Source: CAIJXB01 sp964455905
Lineage (GTDB): Bacteria; Chlamydiota; Chlamydiia; Chlamydiales; Rhabdochlamydiaceae
Assembly: GCA_964455905.1 (NCBI GenBank)
Contig: CAYVYN010000002.1
Location: forward strand, 262,409 to 326,408
Length of the DNA: 64,000 bases
Direction of reading: 5' to 3'
The notes beneath the pieces were generated by a model. That model was given only the letters and a program-made list of their open reading frames with translations, was not told where the DNA came from and did no database searches. A program made the translations under genes and the position numbers. The first letter of the stretch is position 1, and every line of letters begins with the position of its first letter. This document shows, piece after piece, positions 25,502 to 32,955 of this stretch.

Positions 25502-27396
25502 TGCAAAAGAGACTGTCAAATATACACTCCCCTGTCGACCTTAAAACTCTTACAATAAAAGAGCTAGAAGACCTAGCTATAGAAATACGTCAAACAATTA
25601 TTGACGTCCTTTCTGTAAATGGAGGACATTTAGCATCTAATTTGGGAATTGTGGAACTAACTTTAGCTATTCATCATGTGTTTGACTCTCCCTTTGACGA
25701 GCTGCTTTTTGATGTAAGTCACCAAACATATACACATAAACTGCTGACAGGACGCCAAGAGAAGTTTCCAAAAATAAGACAATCCCAAGGGCTTTGTGGT
25801 TTTAGCCATCCTAAAGAATCCCCACACGATCTATTTTTTGCTGGACATGCAGGAACCGCACTTTCTTTAGGGCTCGGACTAGCTAAGGCTAGAGATCTTT
25901 TACAAAAGACAAATCACGTGCTTCCCATCCTAGGCGATGCTACCTTGACCTGTGGTCTTACTTTGGAAGCATTAAATAACATCCCTAAAGATCTACAGAA
26001 ATTTATTGTCATCTTAAACGATAATAATATGTCGATTTCTCAAAACGTAGGCGCTATTACAAACATTTTAAGTCGGTTTCTTTCTAACCCAACTTCAAAT
26101 AAAATATTTCACGAAATCGAAACCTTACTCTCAAAAATTCCAAACGTGGGAACAAAGCTAGCAAAACAAGGCCAAAAATGCACAGAGTCGTTAAAAAACC
26201 TAGTGAGTACGGCTCCTTTTTTTGAGCAATTTGGCCTTTCCTATGTGGGCCCTATTGATGGCCATGATATTGGAAAGCTCGTAGATATTTTAACTGCTCT
26301 AAAAAATAACCCCAAACCGACCTTATTGCATGTGTTAACAACAAAAGGTAAGGGAATGACAACTGCTATAGAAAACCCAACTGGGTACCACGGATGTAAG
26401 CCTTTTGATAAAACAACAGGTATTTTTCATGCGTCGTCTTCTACAGCTCCCACTTTTCCTCAAGTCTTTGGGAAACACCTCTTAGCTCTTGCTTGTAAAA
26501 ATCCTTCGATAGTCACAATTACACCGGCAATGACAGCTGGTTCTTGTCTAGATGAACTTTTTAAAGCCTTTCCAAAAAGGTGTGTTGACGTTGGGATAGC
26601 AGAAGGACATGCGGTAACATTTTCAGGTGGTATTGCTTCAAAAAAAGAAAATAAAGTAATTTGCAGTATCTATTCTACTTTTCTACAACGAGCTTTGGAC
26701 AACCTTTTTCACGACGTCTGTTTACAAGAATCTCCTGTGATTTTTGCGATTGATAGAGCTGGAATTTCAGGACCCGACGGATCTACCCATCACGGAATTT
26801 ATGACCTAAGTTTTTTACAAGCGATGCCTAATATGGTCATCTGTCAACCGAGAAATGGAGACGTCCTCAAAGAACTATTAGAAAGTAGTCTTGTCTGGAA
26901 TAAACCAACAGCTATTCGCTATCCTAACATGATCACAGATGAAACAAACTCGCCTGTTAAGTTTAGGGAACTAGGAAAAGGTGACTTATTATCTAAAGGA
27001 GAAAACATTTTATTGGTTTCTTTAGGACACATGAATCTCCTTGCCCTGAAGGTGAAAGAGCAACTCAAAAAAGAAGGTTTAAACCTGACGATTGTAGACC
27101 CTGTTTTCGTAAAGCCTCTTGATACAAATCTTTTAATCGAGCTTATTTCCTCTCATAAATATATCATTACTCTAGAAGAACATTCTATCCAAGGAGGCCT
27201 AGGAACTGCTGTCAATAGGCTGATTATAGAAAATGGACTTTCTCCCGAAAAAATTATCAACTTGGGAATTGGTGACTCCTTCCTAGAGCATGGGAGCTAT
27301 AAAGAAGTCCTTAACGAAGCTGGGCTTACGGAAGAACAAATCTGTCAGACAATTTTATTAGAATGTGGTGATTTGCAATTAACGAGCACTTCATGA
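25501..27396 (+). CDS. dxs: 1-deoxy-D-xylulose-5-phosphate synthase
   Basis: The enzyme joins pyruvate and glyceraldehyde 3-phosphate using thiamine diphosphate, and is the entry step of the isoprenoid pathway that ispH in this window ends. Visible motifs are GGHLASNLGIVELTLA, DVSHQTYTHKLLTGR, GHAGTALSLGLGLA, the ThDP/Mg site GDATLTCGLTLEALNN...LNDNNMSIS, and DRAGISGPDGSTHHG. The usual GDGALTGGM is GDATLTCGL here, keeping the key Asp and Asn. The 631-residue length is normal. It overlaps xseB by one base and nadK by four, implying translational coupling. Confidence 0.95.
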   Translation: MQKRLSNIHSPVDLKTLTIKELEDLAIEIRQTIIDVLSVNGGHLASNLGIVELTLAIHHVFDSPFDELLFDVSHQTYTHKLLTGRQEKFPKIRQSQGLCGFSHPKESPHDLFFAGHAGTALSLGLGLAKARDLLQKTNHVLPILGDATLTCGLTLEALNNIPKDLQKFIVILNDNNMSISQNVGAITNILSRFLSNPTSNKIFHEIETLLSKIPNVGTKLAKQGQKCTESLKNLVSTAPFFEQFGLSYVGPIDGHDIGKLVDILTALKNNPKPTLLHVLTTKGKGMTTAIENPTGYHGCKPFDKTTGIFHASSSTAPTFPQVFGKHLLALACKNPSIVTITPAMTAGSCLDELFKAFPKRCVDVGIAEGHAVTFSGGIASKKENKVICSIYSTFLQRALDNLFHDVCLQESPVIFAIDRAGISGPDGSTHHGIYDLSFLQAMPNMVICQPRNGDVLKELLESSLVWNKPTAIRYPNMITDETNSPVKFRELGKGDLLSKGENILLVSLGHMNLLALKVKEQLKKEGLNLTIVDPVFVKPLDTNLLIELISSHKYIITLEEHSIQGGLGTAVNRLIIENGLSPEKIINLGIGDSFLEHGSYKEVLNEAGLTEEQICQTILLECGDLQLTSTS

Positions 27397-28232
27397 TTGT
27401 CGCTATTTTTGTAAACACTTCTAAGAAAGAAGCTAAAAGCTTAGCTTTAAGAGTAGCTGAATTTCTTCTCCACCAAAACATTACTGTGGTAACTGAAGAA
27501 GAAACCTCCAAAATAATTGGGGTTCCCTCTTTTAAGGAAATAGATCTTTCAAAAATTACATACTGCATTTCTCTCGGAGGAGATGGAACTATTTTACAAT
27601 TGATTCACTCTTACCCGGAATTAACCGCTCCTGTATTGGGGATTAATTTAGGGCATTTAGGCTTTATGGCTGACGTCCCAATAGCTGACCTTTACCCTAG
27701 CCTACAAGACCTAATTTTAGGACATCATAAAATAGAACAAAGACTAATGATCCAAGGCGAATCGATCCATGGAGAGCACTGCTTTGCTTTGAATGATATT
27801 GTCATCCATAGAGCAAAGAACCACAGCCTTGTAGAAATTGCCATTCACGTAGATGGCGTCTATGTTAATACCTTTGAAGCTGACGGAATCATTATAGCAA
27901 CACCGAATGGATCTACAGCGTATTCCCTGGCCGCAGGCGGTCCTATTTTGAGTCCTAACCTAGAAGCCTTAGCTCTTACGCCCATCAGCCCTCACACGAT
28001 CTCTAATAGGCCTATTATCCTTACTGCCAACCAAGAAATTCAAATTCAATATTTAAGTGATTATGAACCGATTGAGGTTAGAGCTGACGGGCTAGAAAGT
28101 TTTTCTTTAAAACCAGGGGAAGTGTTTAAAATATCGAAATATCCCAAATATTTCCAATTAGTTAGTCTTTTAAGAAGGGATTATTTTTCTACTTTAAGAA
28201 CCAAGCTCGGCTGGTCTGGAAAACTACGATAA
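27393..28232 (+). CDS. nadK: NAD kinase
   Basis: NAD kinase makes NADP from NAD and ATP. The GGDG motif lies in CISLGGDGTILQLIH, followed by LGINLGHLGFMADV and the NAD-binding segment IATPNGSTAYSLAAGGPI. The C-terminal part has LSDYEPIEVRADG. The 279-residue length is normal. The start makes an ATGA overlap with the dxs stop, closing the xseA-nadK operon. Confidence 0.94.
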   Translation: MIVAIFVNTSKKEAKSLALRVAEFLLHQNITVVTEEETSKIIGVPSFKEIDLSKITYCISLGGDGTILQLIHSYPELTAPVLGINLGHLGFMADVPIADLYPSLQDLILGHHKIEQRLMIQGESIHGEHCFALNDIVIHRAKNHSLVEIAIHVDGVYVNTFEADGIIIATPNGSTAYSLAAGGPILSPNLEALALTPISPHTISNRPIILTANQEIQIQYLSDYEPIEVRADGLESFSLKPGEVFKISKYPKYFQLVSLLRRDYFSTLRTKLGWSGKLR

Positions 28233-28264
28233 AAATATTTCGCAAGAAAAAAACTATTTTAAAT

Positions 28265-28291
28265 AGTCTTGTTACAGCAAGACTTCTTTAT
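28265..28291 (+). terminator. Weak hairpin terminator after nadK
   Basis: AGTCTTG (28265-28271) pairs with CAAGACT (28278-28284) over a 6-nt loop. TCTTTAT follows. The stem is short and the T tract is interrupted, so this is a modest candidate. Confidence 0.4.
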
Positions 28292-28393
28292 AAAAACACA
28301 CAAACTACTTCAACAACTTTTTAGCTAAAAGAAACAAAGATCTCTTCTGACAAATACCTATTTCATCTTAGGGTTTTTAAAAAATTCGAATGT

Positions 28394-28423
28394 TTGACAA
28401 TATCCCTAAAAAGCGTTTAGAAT
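28394..28423 (+). promoter_or_regulatory. Promoter of glnS
   Basis: A consensus -35 box TTGACA (28394-28399), an 18-bp spacer and TAGAAT (28418-28423) lie about 83 bp before the glnS ATG. The leader is AT-rich with no obvious structure. Confidence 0.65.
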
Positions 28424-28505
28424 GCTTTATATCTAAAAAACACTAACAAATCGCGAACAGATTTTCCGTGTTTTATCGTAAACTCTTTTGGGAAGGAACT
28501 TTGTT

Positions 28506-30203
28506 ATGCAAGAAATAGAAACATCTAATGACATACCAGGAAAAGACTTCATTCGTCGCATCGTAGAAGAAGATGTCAAAAAAGGGGTAAACGAAGGAAA
28601 AGTAATTACTAGATTTCCTCCTGAGCCAAATGGTTTTTTACATATTGGTCACGCAAAATCAATCTGTTTGAATTTTGGCATCGCCGAAGAATATAACACA
28701 GTGTGTCACCTACGCTTCGACGATACAGATCCCACAAAAGAAGACGCTAAATACGAAGATGCTATCCAAGAAGATGTTCATTGGCTAGGTTTTGACTGGA
28801 AAGGAAAACTATTTCATGCGTCTGACTATTTCCAAAAAATGTACGAAATAGCGGAAAGCTTAATTCAAGATAAAAAAGCTTATGTCTGCGGTCTTAATGA
28901 AGAAGAAATTCGCCAATATCGAGGAACTGTTACTTCCCCTGGAAAAATCAGCCCATTTGCAAATCAGTCCGCAGAAGAAAATTTAAACCTGTTTCGCAAA
29001 ATGAAAGCGGGTGATTTTCCAGATGGCGCTTATGTTCTTCGCGCTCGAATTGATATGGCCTCTTCTAATATGAAAATGAGAGATCCTCTTCTTTATAGAA
29101 TACGCCATTCACATCACTATAGAACAAAAAATGCATGGTGCATTTACCCTATGTACGATTATGCACACCCTATTTCTGATGCAATCGAGGGTATTACTCA
29201 CTCTATTTGCACACTAGAGTTTGAAAACAACCGCGAGTTATACAACTGGGTTTTAGATAACGCTAAAGAACAATTTCCGTCTAGACCTCATCAGTATGAA
29301 TTTGCGCGTTTAGATTTACAAAATACAGTGATGAGTAAACGTAAATTACTACAGCTTGTAGATAACAAGCTGGTAAATGGATGGGATGATCCAAGACTCC
29401 CTACAATCGCTGGGTTAAGAAGACGTGGCTGTACCCCTGAATCTATTCGTAAATTTTGTGAGCTAGTAGGCATTGCTAAAGCAAACAGTTCTGTAGAAAT
29501 GTCTCAGCTAGAATTTTGCTTACGTGATGACTTAAACGCAAAAGCGCCAAGAGTACTTGCTGTGTTAAACCCTTTAAAAGTGATAATTGACAATTGGGAA
29601 GAAAATCACGTAGAGTCTTTAGAAGGATCATACTGGCCTCATGACATACCTAAAACAGGATCTAGAATAATACCATTCACACGTGAGTTATACATAGAGA
29701 AAGACGATTTCTTAGAAAATCCTCCTAAAGATTTCTTTAGACTCGCTCCAGGCAAGGAAGTTAGACTCCGTTATGGCTACTGCATTACCTGTACACACGT
29801 AGAAAAAGATCCTATTTCAGGAGAAATACTGGCCGTGCATTGTAGCTACGATCCTGAAACTCGTAGTGGAAGTGCGCCTATTGGCCGTAAAGTCAAAGGT
29901 ACGATACACTGGGTTTCTTCTCTTGGTATTACCGCTGAAGTAAGGCTTTATAATCCCCTTCTACTTGATGAAGAAGCCTCGGATGGAGATTTTTTATCGA
30001 ATATCAATCCGAACTCAATGGAAGTTTTAAAAAATTGTAGAGTAGAACCTTCTTTAGCAAATGCGGAGAATGGGGACCACTACCAATTTGAAAGACAAGG
30101 GTATTTCTTCGTAGATCCAATAGACTCCAAAAAAGGGAATCCTGTCTTTAATAGAGTAGTTACCTTAAAAGACTCCTGGAGTAAAAAAGCACCTAAGACC
30201 TAA
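28506..30203 (+). CDS. glnS: Glutaminyl-tRNA synthetase
   Basis: This class Ib synthetase charges tRNA-Gln directly. The HIGH motif lies in FPPEPNGFLHIGHAKSI and the KMSKS-type loop in TVMSKRKLLQLV. The segment RFDDTDPTKE and the large C-terminal anticodon-binding beta-barrels (KDFFRLAPGKEVRLRYGY, GTIHWVSS) match GlnRS rather than bacterial GluRS. I chose the ATG at 28506 (565 residues), which has GGAAGGA 8 nt upstream; an in-frame TTG at 28488 is less likely. The gene is monocistronic with its own promoter and terminator. Classical Chlamydia lack GlnRS and use the GatCAB route, so its presence separates this organism from them. Confidence 0.95.
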   Translation: MQEIETSNDIPGKDFIRRIVEEDVKKGVNEGKVITRFPPEPNGFLHIGHAKSICLNFGIAEEYNTVCHLRFDDTDPTKEDAKYEDAIQEDVHWLGFDWKGKLFHASDYFQKMYEIAESLIQDKKAYVCGLNEEEIRQYRGTVTSPGKISPFANQSAEENLNLFRKMKAGDFPDGAYVLRARIDMASSNMKMRDPLLYRIRHSHHYRTKNAWCIYPMYDYAHPISDAIEGITHSICTLEFENNRELYNWVLDNAKEQFPSRPHQYEFARLDLQNTVMSKRKLLQLVDNKLVNGWDDPRLPTIAGLRRRGCTPESIRKFCELVGIAKANSSVEMSQLEFCLRDDLNAKAPRVLAVLNPLKVIIDNWEENHVESLEGSYWPHDIPKTGSRIIPFTRELYIEKDDFLENPPKDFFRLAPGKEVRLRYGYCITCTHVEKDPISGEILAVHCSYDPETRSGSAPIGRKVKGTIHWVSSLGITAEVRLYNPLLLDEEASDGDFLSNINPNSMEVLKNCRVEPSLANAENGDHYQFERQGYFFVDPIDSKKGNPVFNRVVTLKDSWSKKAPKT

Positions 30204-30214
30204 AAAAATAATTC

Positions 30215-30251
30215 GAGACAGAAAAAACACACTTTTTTCTGTCTCTTTTTT
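30215..30251 (+). terminator. Strong intrinsic terminator of glnS
   Basis: GAGACAGAAAAAA pairs perfectly with TTTTTTCTGTCTC over a 5-nt loop, and TTTTTT follows. It begins 11 bp after the glnS stop. Confidence 0.85.
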
Positions 30252-30566
30252 AAATAATTCAGCGGTTCTTTACTGGAATTTTTTGAAGACTATCTTCTTA
30301 AGATTCTCTATCCTTAAAAGAGCTTTTTTTAGATGAGATCTTTAATAATAAAATTTTTTCATATCCTACCTTAGCTAATCTATTTTTCTACCTGCAAAGA
30401 GGATTATGTTTGGAGCGATTTGAATTTTTATTGGACTCATATCTCTTGTCTATAAACGGGTCTTGGAAATTTTTTTTGTTTTTTTGTCTGAAATAGGTTT
30501 TTATTTAATTCGCTTTTATTTGCGAATTTTGTGTTAAAATATAATTAAATAATAACTGGAGCAAAT
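30252..30566. other. AT-rich spacer before the tail-anchored gene
   Basis: No gene is visible in this 315-bp stretch. It contains T-rich runs, the inverted repeat at 30507-30528, and a TATAAT at 30540-30545 whose only TTG-type partner (TTGCGA at 30520) is 14 bp away, too close for a normal promoter. Confidence 0.55.
30507..30528. promoter_or_regulatory. Inverted repeat near the start of the 30567 gene, possible operator
   Basis: AATTCGC (30507-30513) and GCGAATT (30522-30528) form a perfect 7-bp dyad with an 8-bp centre. It lies 11 bp upstream of TATAAT and 38 bp before the ATG. Its position over the expected -35 region fits a repressor or activator site; it could equally be a leader hairpin. 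Confidence 0.4.
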
Positions 30567-31058
30567 ATGAGCAGTACTATTAGTTTAATGGGGGTTCCCA
30601 AAGGCGATCCAATTCTAAAGGAGGGAATAGCAGAGTTTATAGAAGGTGTTTCTGTAAAATATAATAATAGGTTTGTTTGTGTTTTCCCTGATTCTCAGTG
30701 TACGATAAAGATAAAAGCTTACATTGCAGGGCGAGGGTCTTTGACTAAAGAGAATGTTCATACGATGAAGGGGGAACAACCTTCTTTGGGAGAGCCTGGA
30801 CTAAGAACAGGCTTCAGTCAAAGTATTTTGAAGTTGTGGGGAAAAAAAGAACGTGTGGTCTTAACATGGGAAATTAGACTTCCAGAAAGCCTAGCATATA
30901 TGTCAGATGATTTTTTCGAAGGCAAACAGGCGTCGTTTATTATAAATAAGATGAAAGAGCAACTTAAAGAAGAACAAGAAAAAATGATCAAGGTATCGCT
31001 GGGTGTTGTCGTGGCTGCTGTAGTTGTGCTTGCTGTCCAGTACTTCAAGCGTGTCTAG
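30567..31058 (+). CDS. Small predicted tail-anchored membrane protein, hypothetical
   Basis: I do not recognise this 163-residue protein. It has no N-terminal signal. The body is soluble and mixed beta/alpha (CVFPDSQCTIKIKAYIAG, KERVVLTWEIRLPESLAY), then a charged helix (IINKMKEQLKEEQEKM). It ends in one hydrophobic segment (about 142-159, SLGVVVAAVVVLAVQY) with a short basic tail KRV. This is the layout of a tail-anchored protein. GGAG lies 7 nt before the ATG. The gene is isolated between two terminators. The 42094-42639 protein has the same single C-terminal anchor. A membrane adaptor or secreted host-membrane protein is possible; neither is shown. Confidence 0.75.
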   Translation: MSSTISLMGVPKGDPILKEGIAEFIEGVSVKYNNRFVCVFPDSQCTIKIKAYIAGRGSLTKENVHTMKGEQPSLGEPGLRTGFSQSILKLWGKKERVVLTWEIRLPESLAYMSDDFFEGKQASFIINKMKEQLKEEQEKMIKVSLGVVVAAVVVLAVQYFKRV

Positions 31059-31095
31059 GGTCTGATTTTAAATCTTCTGGTCTTATACAGCGGCT

Positions 31096-31125
31096 AACCC
31101 TAAAGAATTTCTTTGGGGTTTTTTG
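31096..31125 (+). terminator. Intrinsic terminator of the 30567 gene
   Basis: AACCCTAAAG pairs with CTTTGGGGTT (one T-G wobble) over a 5-nt loop, followed by TTTTG. It lies about 38 bp after the stop. Confidence 0.8.
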
Positions 31126-31282
31126 TCTAAAGTGCTTTTTACTAGAGTGTTTTTTATGAAAAACAGTCTACAATCCCGAATTTTTAAGAAGATATTCATT
31201 CTTCTAAGTCGTCCGATTTTTTTTTAGATATTCGTTTTCTAAGACTATTTTAGCAAACTTTTGAGCTAGTCAATAAAAATTC

Positions 31283-32266
31283 TTACATCCAAGCGTAAAT
31301 AAGACTATGAGTGGAATAAAAAAGACGTTCTAAAACAACCTTTGGCTTACTGTATCTTTGCAAAGCAAGCCTAGCCTCTTCTACTAAAAGATAAATGCTT
31401 TCTATAGAAGGTATTGCTAACTGAGCTTGTCGTTCTAAGTCTGATATAAAGTTCATATGAAATACAAAATTATGATTTTGTGTTGTTTTTATATAATGTA
31501 AATCCCTTACCCAAAATAGCAGATCAGAAAAAAGACCATCTAAAATTTGGGAAGCTGCGTCTTCTTCTTTTTTTTCTATTAGCTTATCTAAATTTTCTAA
31601 AGAACTCAGTAAAGGACTAGAGATGGGCTGAAGAAAAAATTGGCTAAGGATTTTCACAAACTGTGTTTTGATCGGATCTTCAGATCCTTTTAATAGCTCT
31701 AAAGCTCTAGAAAAAGAACCCTCGGAGGCTAAAGCAATCTGACGGGGTGTTTCTGTTTTAAGGTGAAGTGCCTCTATAAGGACAGATTCCTCTATCGGAG
31801 AAAATGGAACACGCGTACATCTTGAAATAATCGTTGGAAGCATTTCTTCTTCATGCGAAGTTACAAGTAAAAAAACCACATGAGAGGGTGGCTCTTCTAA
31901 AACTTTAAGAAGAATATTACTTGCTGCAGGAAGCATCCTTTCAGCATCTTCTATCACATATACTTTTTTTTTAGCTTCAAAAGGAACCAAAGAAACTCCG
32001 TCCAACATTTCTTTAATAGATGCCACAGAATGTAATTTTGTTTTTCCTTCAGGACGAAGCCACTTTACATCCGGATGGTTTTCCTCAACAATTTTCGCTT
32101 CGTGACCCTTACCAAAAAAATCCTGTAAAAAAGCGACAGCGAAAGAAGCTTTTCCAACCCCCTTGGGACCTGAAAATAAAAACACCTGTCGAACAAAAGG
32201 CTCTTTAAGTGCTTTAGTTAAGAAGAACTTAACTGGTTCATTACCGACTAGAACATTCAAATGCAT
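31283..32266 (-). CDS. holB: DNA polymerase III delta-prime subunit
   Basis: This is a clamp-loader AAA+ ATPase-like subunit. Walker-type text GPKGVGKASFAVAFL lies near residue 34, a Walker B-like VYVIEDAERML follows, and the arginine-finger SRC motif is in IISRCTRVPF. It lacks the four zinc-binding cysteines of E. coli delta-prime. The C-terminal ~130 residues are helical as in the family. It overlaps tmk by 26 nt and ends the unit dciA-gyrB-gyrA-tmk-holB, an order shared with classical Chlamydia. DnaX is the alternative, but DnaX would be longer and normally keeps the zinc module. Confidence 0.87.
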   Translation of the reverse strand: MHLNVLVGNEPVKFFLTKALKEPFVRQVFLFSGPKGVGKASFAVAFLQDFFGKGHEAKIVEENHPDVKWLRPEGKTKLHSVASIKEMLDGVSLVPFEAKKKVYVIEDAERMLPAASNILLKVLEEPPSHVVFLLVTSHEEEMLPTIISRCTRVPFSPIEESVLIEALHLKTETPRQIALASEGSFSRALELLKGSEDPIKTQFVKILSQFFLQPISSPLLSSLENLDKLIEKKEEDAASQILDGLFSDLLFWVRDLHYIKTTQNHNFVFHMNFISDLERQAQLAIPSIESIYLLVEEARLALQRYSKPKVVLERLFYSTHSLIYAWM

Positions 32267-32867
32267 GTAATATATCTATAGTTTGTTGTAAGAGAATTTC
32301 AGGAGAAAGAGTAGCATCAAGTTTTATAACACGTTCAGGCTCTTTTTCTGCCATTTCACAAAATGAAGAACGTATCTTTTGGTGAAAAGTAACAGATTCT
32401 GATTCTATACGGTCTTTAGAATTAGAAGCTGAGGCTGCCCTCTCAAGTCCTATTAATGGATCTATATCTAAATAAAAAGTAAGATCTGGTTGCAAATTTT
32501 CTGTAGCAAAAAGACATAAAGAGCGAACAAAATCAAGATCTAACGCTCTAGCGCCGCCTTGATAGGCTACAGTAGAATCATTAAACCTATCTACTAAAAC
32601 GATACGTCCTTCTTTAAGAGCAGGCCGTATGACCTGATTTACTTGATACGATCTATCGGCTAAAAACAAAAAAAGCTCAGTACGAGAATCTAAAGCATCT
32701 CCATGAAGAAGTAGGTTTCTTATGTTTTCGCCAAAAGGAGTTCCTCCTGGAGCTCTTGTTTGCAAAACAGACAATCCTCTAGATAAAAACCACTCATGAA
32801 GCCCCTTCATCAGAGTTGATTTTCCAGCTCCATCTCCTCCTTCAAAGGAAATAAACATAGATTCCAT
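32241..32867 (-). CDS. tmk: Thymidylate kinase
   Basis: Tmk converts dTMP to dTDP. The P-loop FEGGDGAGKSTLMKGL lies at about 8-23, the DR motif in VLVDRFNDSTVAYQG, and the base-binding Arg in TRAPGGTPFGE. The lid has an ASASNSKDRIE-type segment. The 208-residue length is normal. AAAAGG lies directly before the ATG, with a stem-loop just upstream of it. It overlaps holB. Confidence 0.93.
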   Translation of the reverse strand: MESMFISFEGGDGAGKSTLMKGLHEWFLSRGLSVLQTRAPGGTPFGENIRNLLLHGDALDSRTELFLFLADRSYQVNQVIRPALKEGRIVLVDRFNDSTVAYQGGARALDLDFVRSLCLFATENLQPDLTFYLDIDPLIGLERAASASNSKDRIESESVTFHQKIRSSFCEMAEKEPERVIKLDATLSPEILLQQTIDILHAFECSSR

Positions 32868-32878
32868 CCTTTTGACAG

Positions 32879-32915
32879 CGCTTACTCTTCTCTTTTTGAA
32901 GATACTGAGTAAGCG
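32879..32915 (-). promoter_or_regulatory. Stem-loop between gyrA and tmk
   Basis: CGCTTACTC and GAGTAAGCG form a perfect 9-bp stem, with a smaller CTTC/GAAG stem inside. On the minus strand it ends about 11 nt before the tmk ATG, close to the ribosome-binding site. No T run follows, so it is more likely a processing or translation-control hairpin than a terminator. Confidence 0.45.
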
Positions 32916-32955
32916 TTGATATTAATAAAATCACTGATACCTTTTAAATCCCTTA

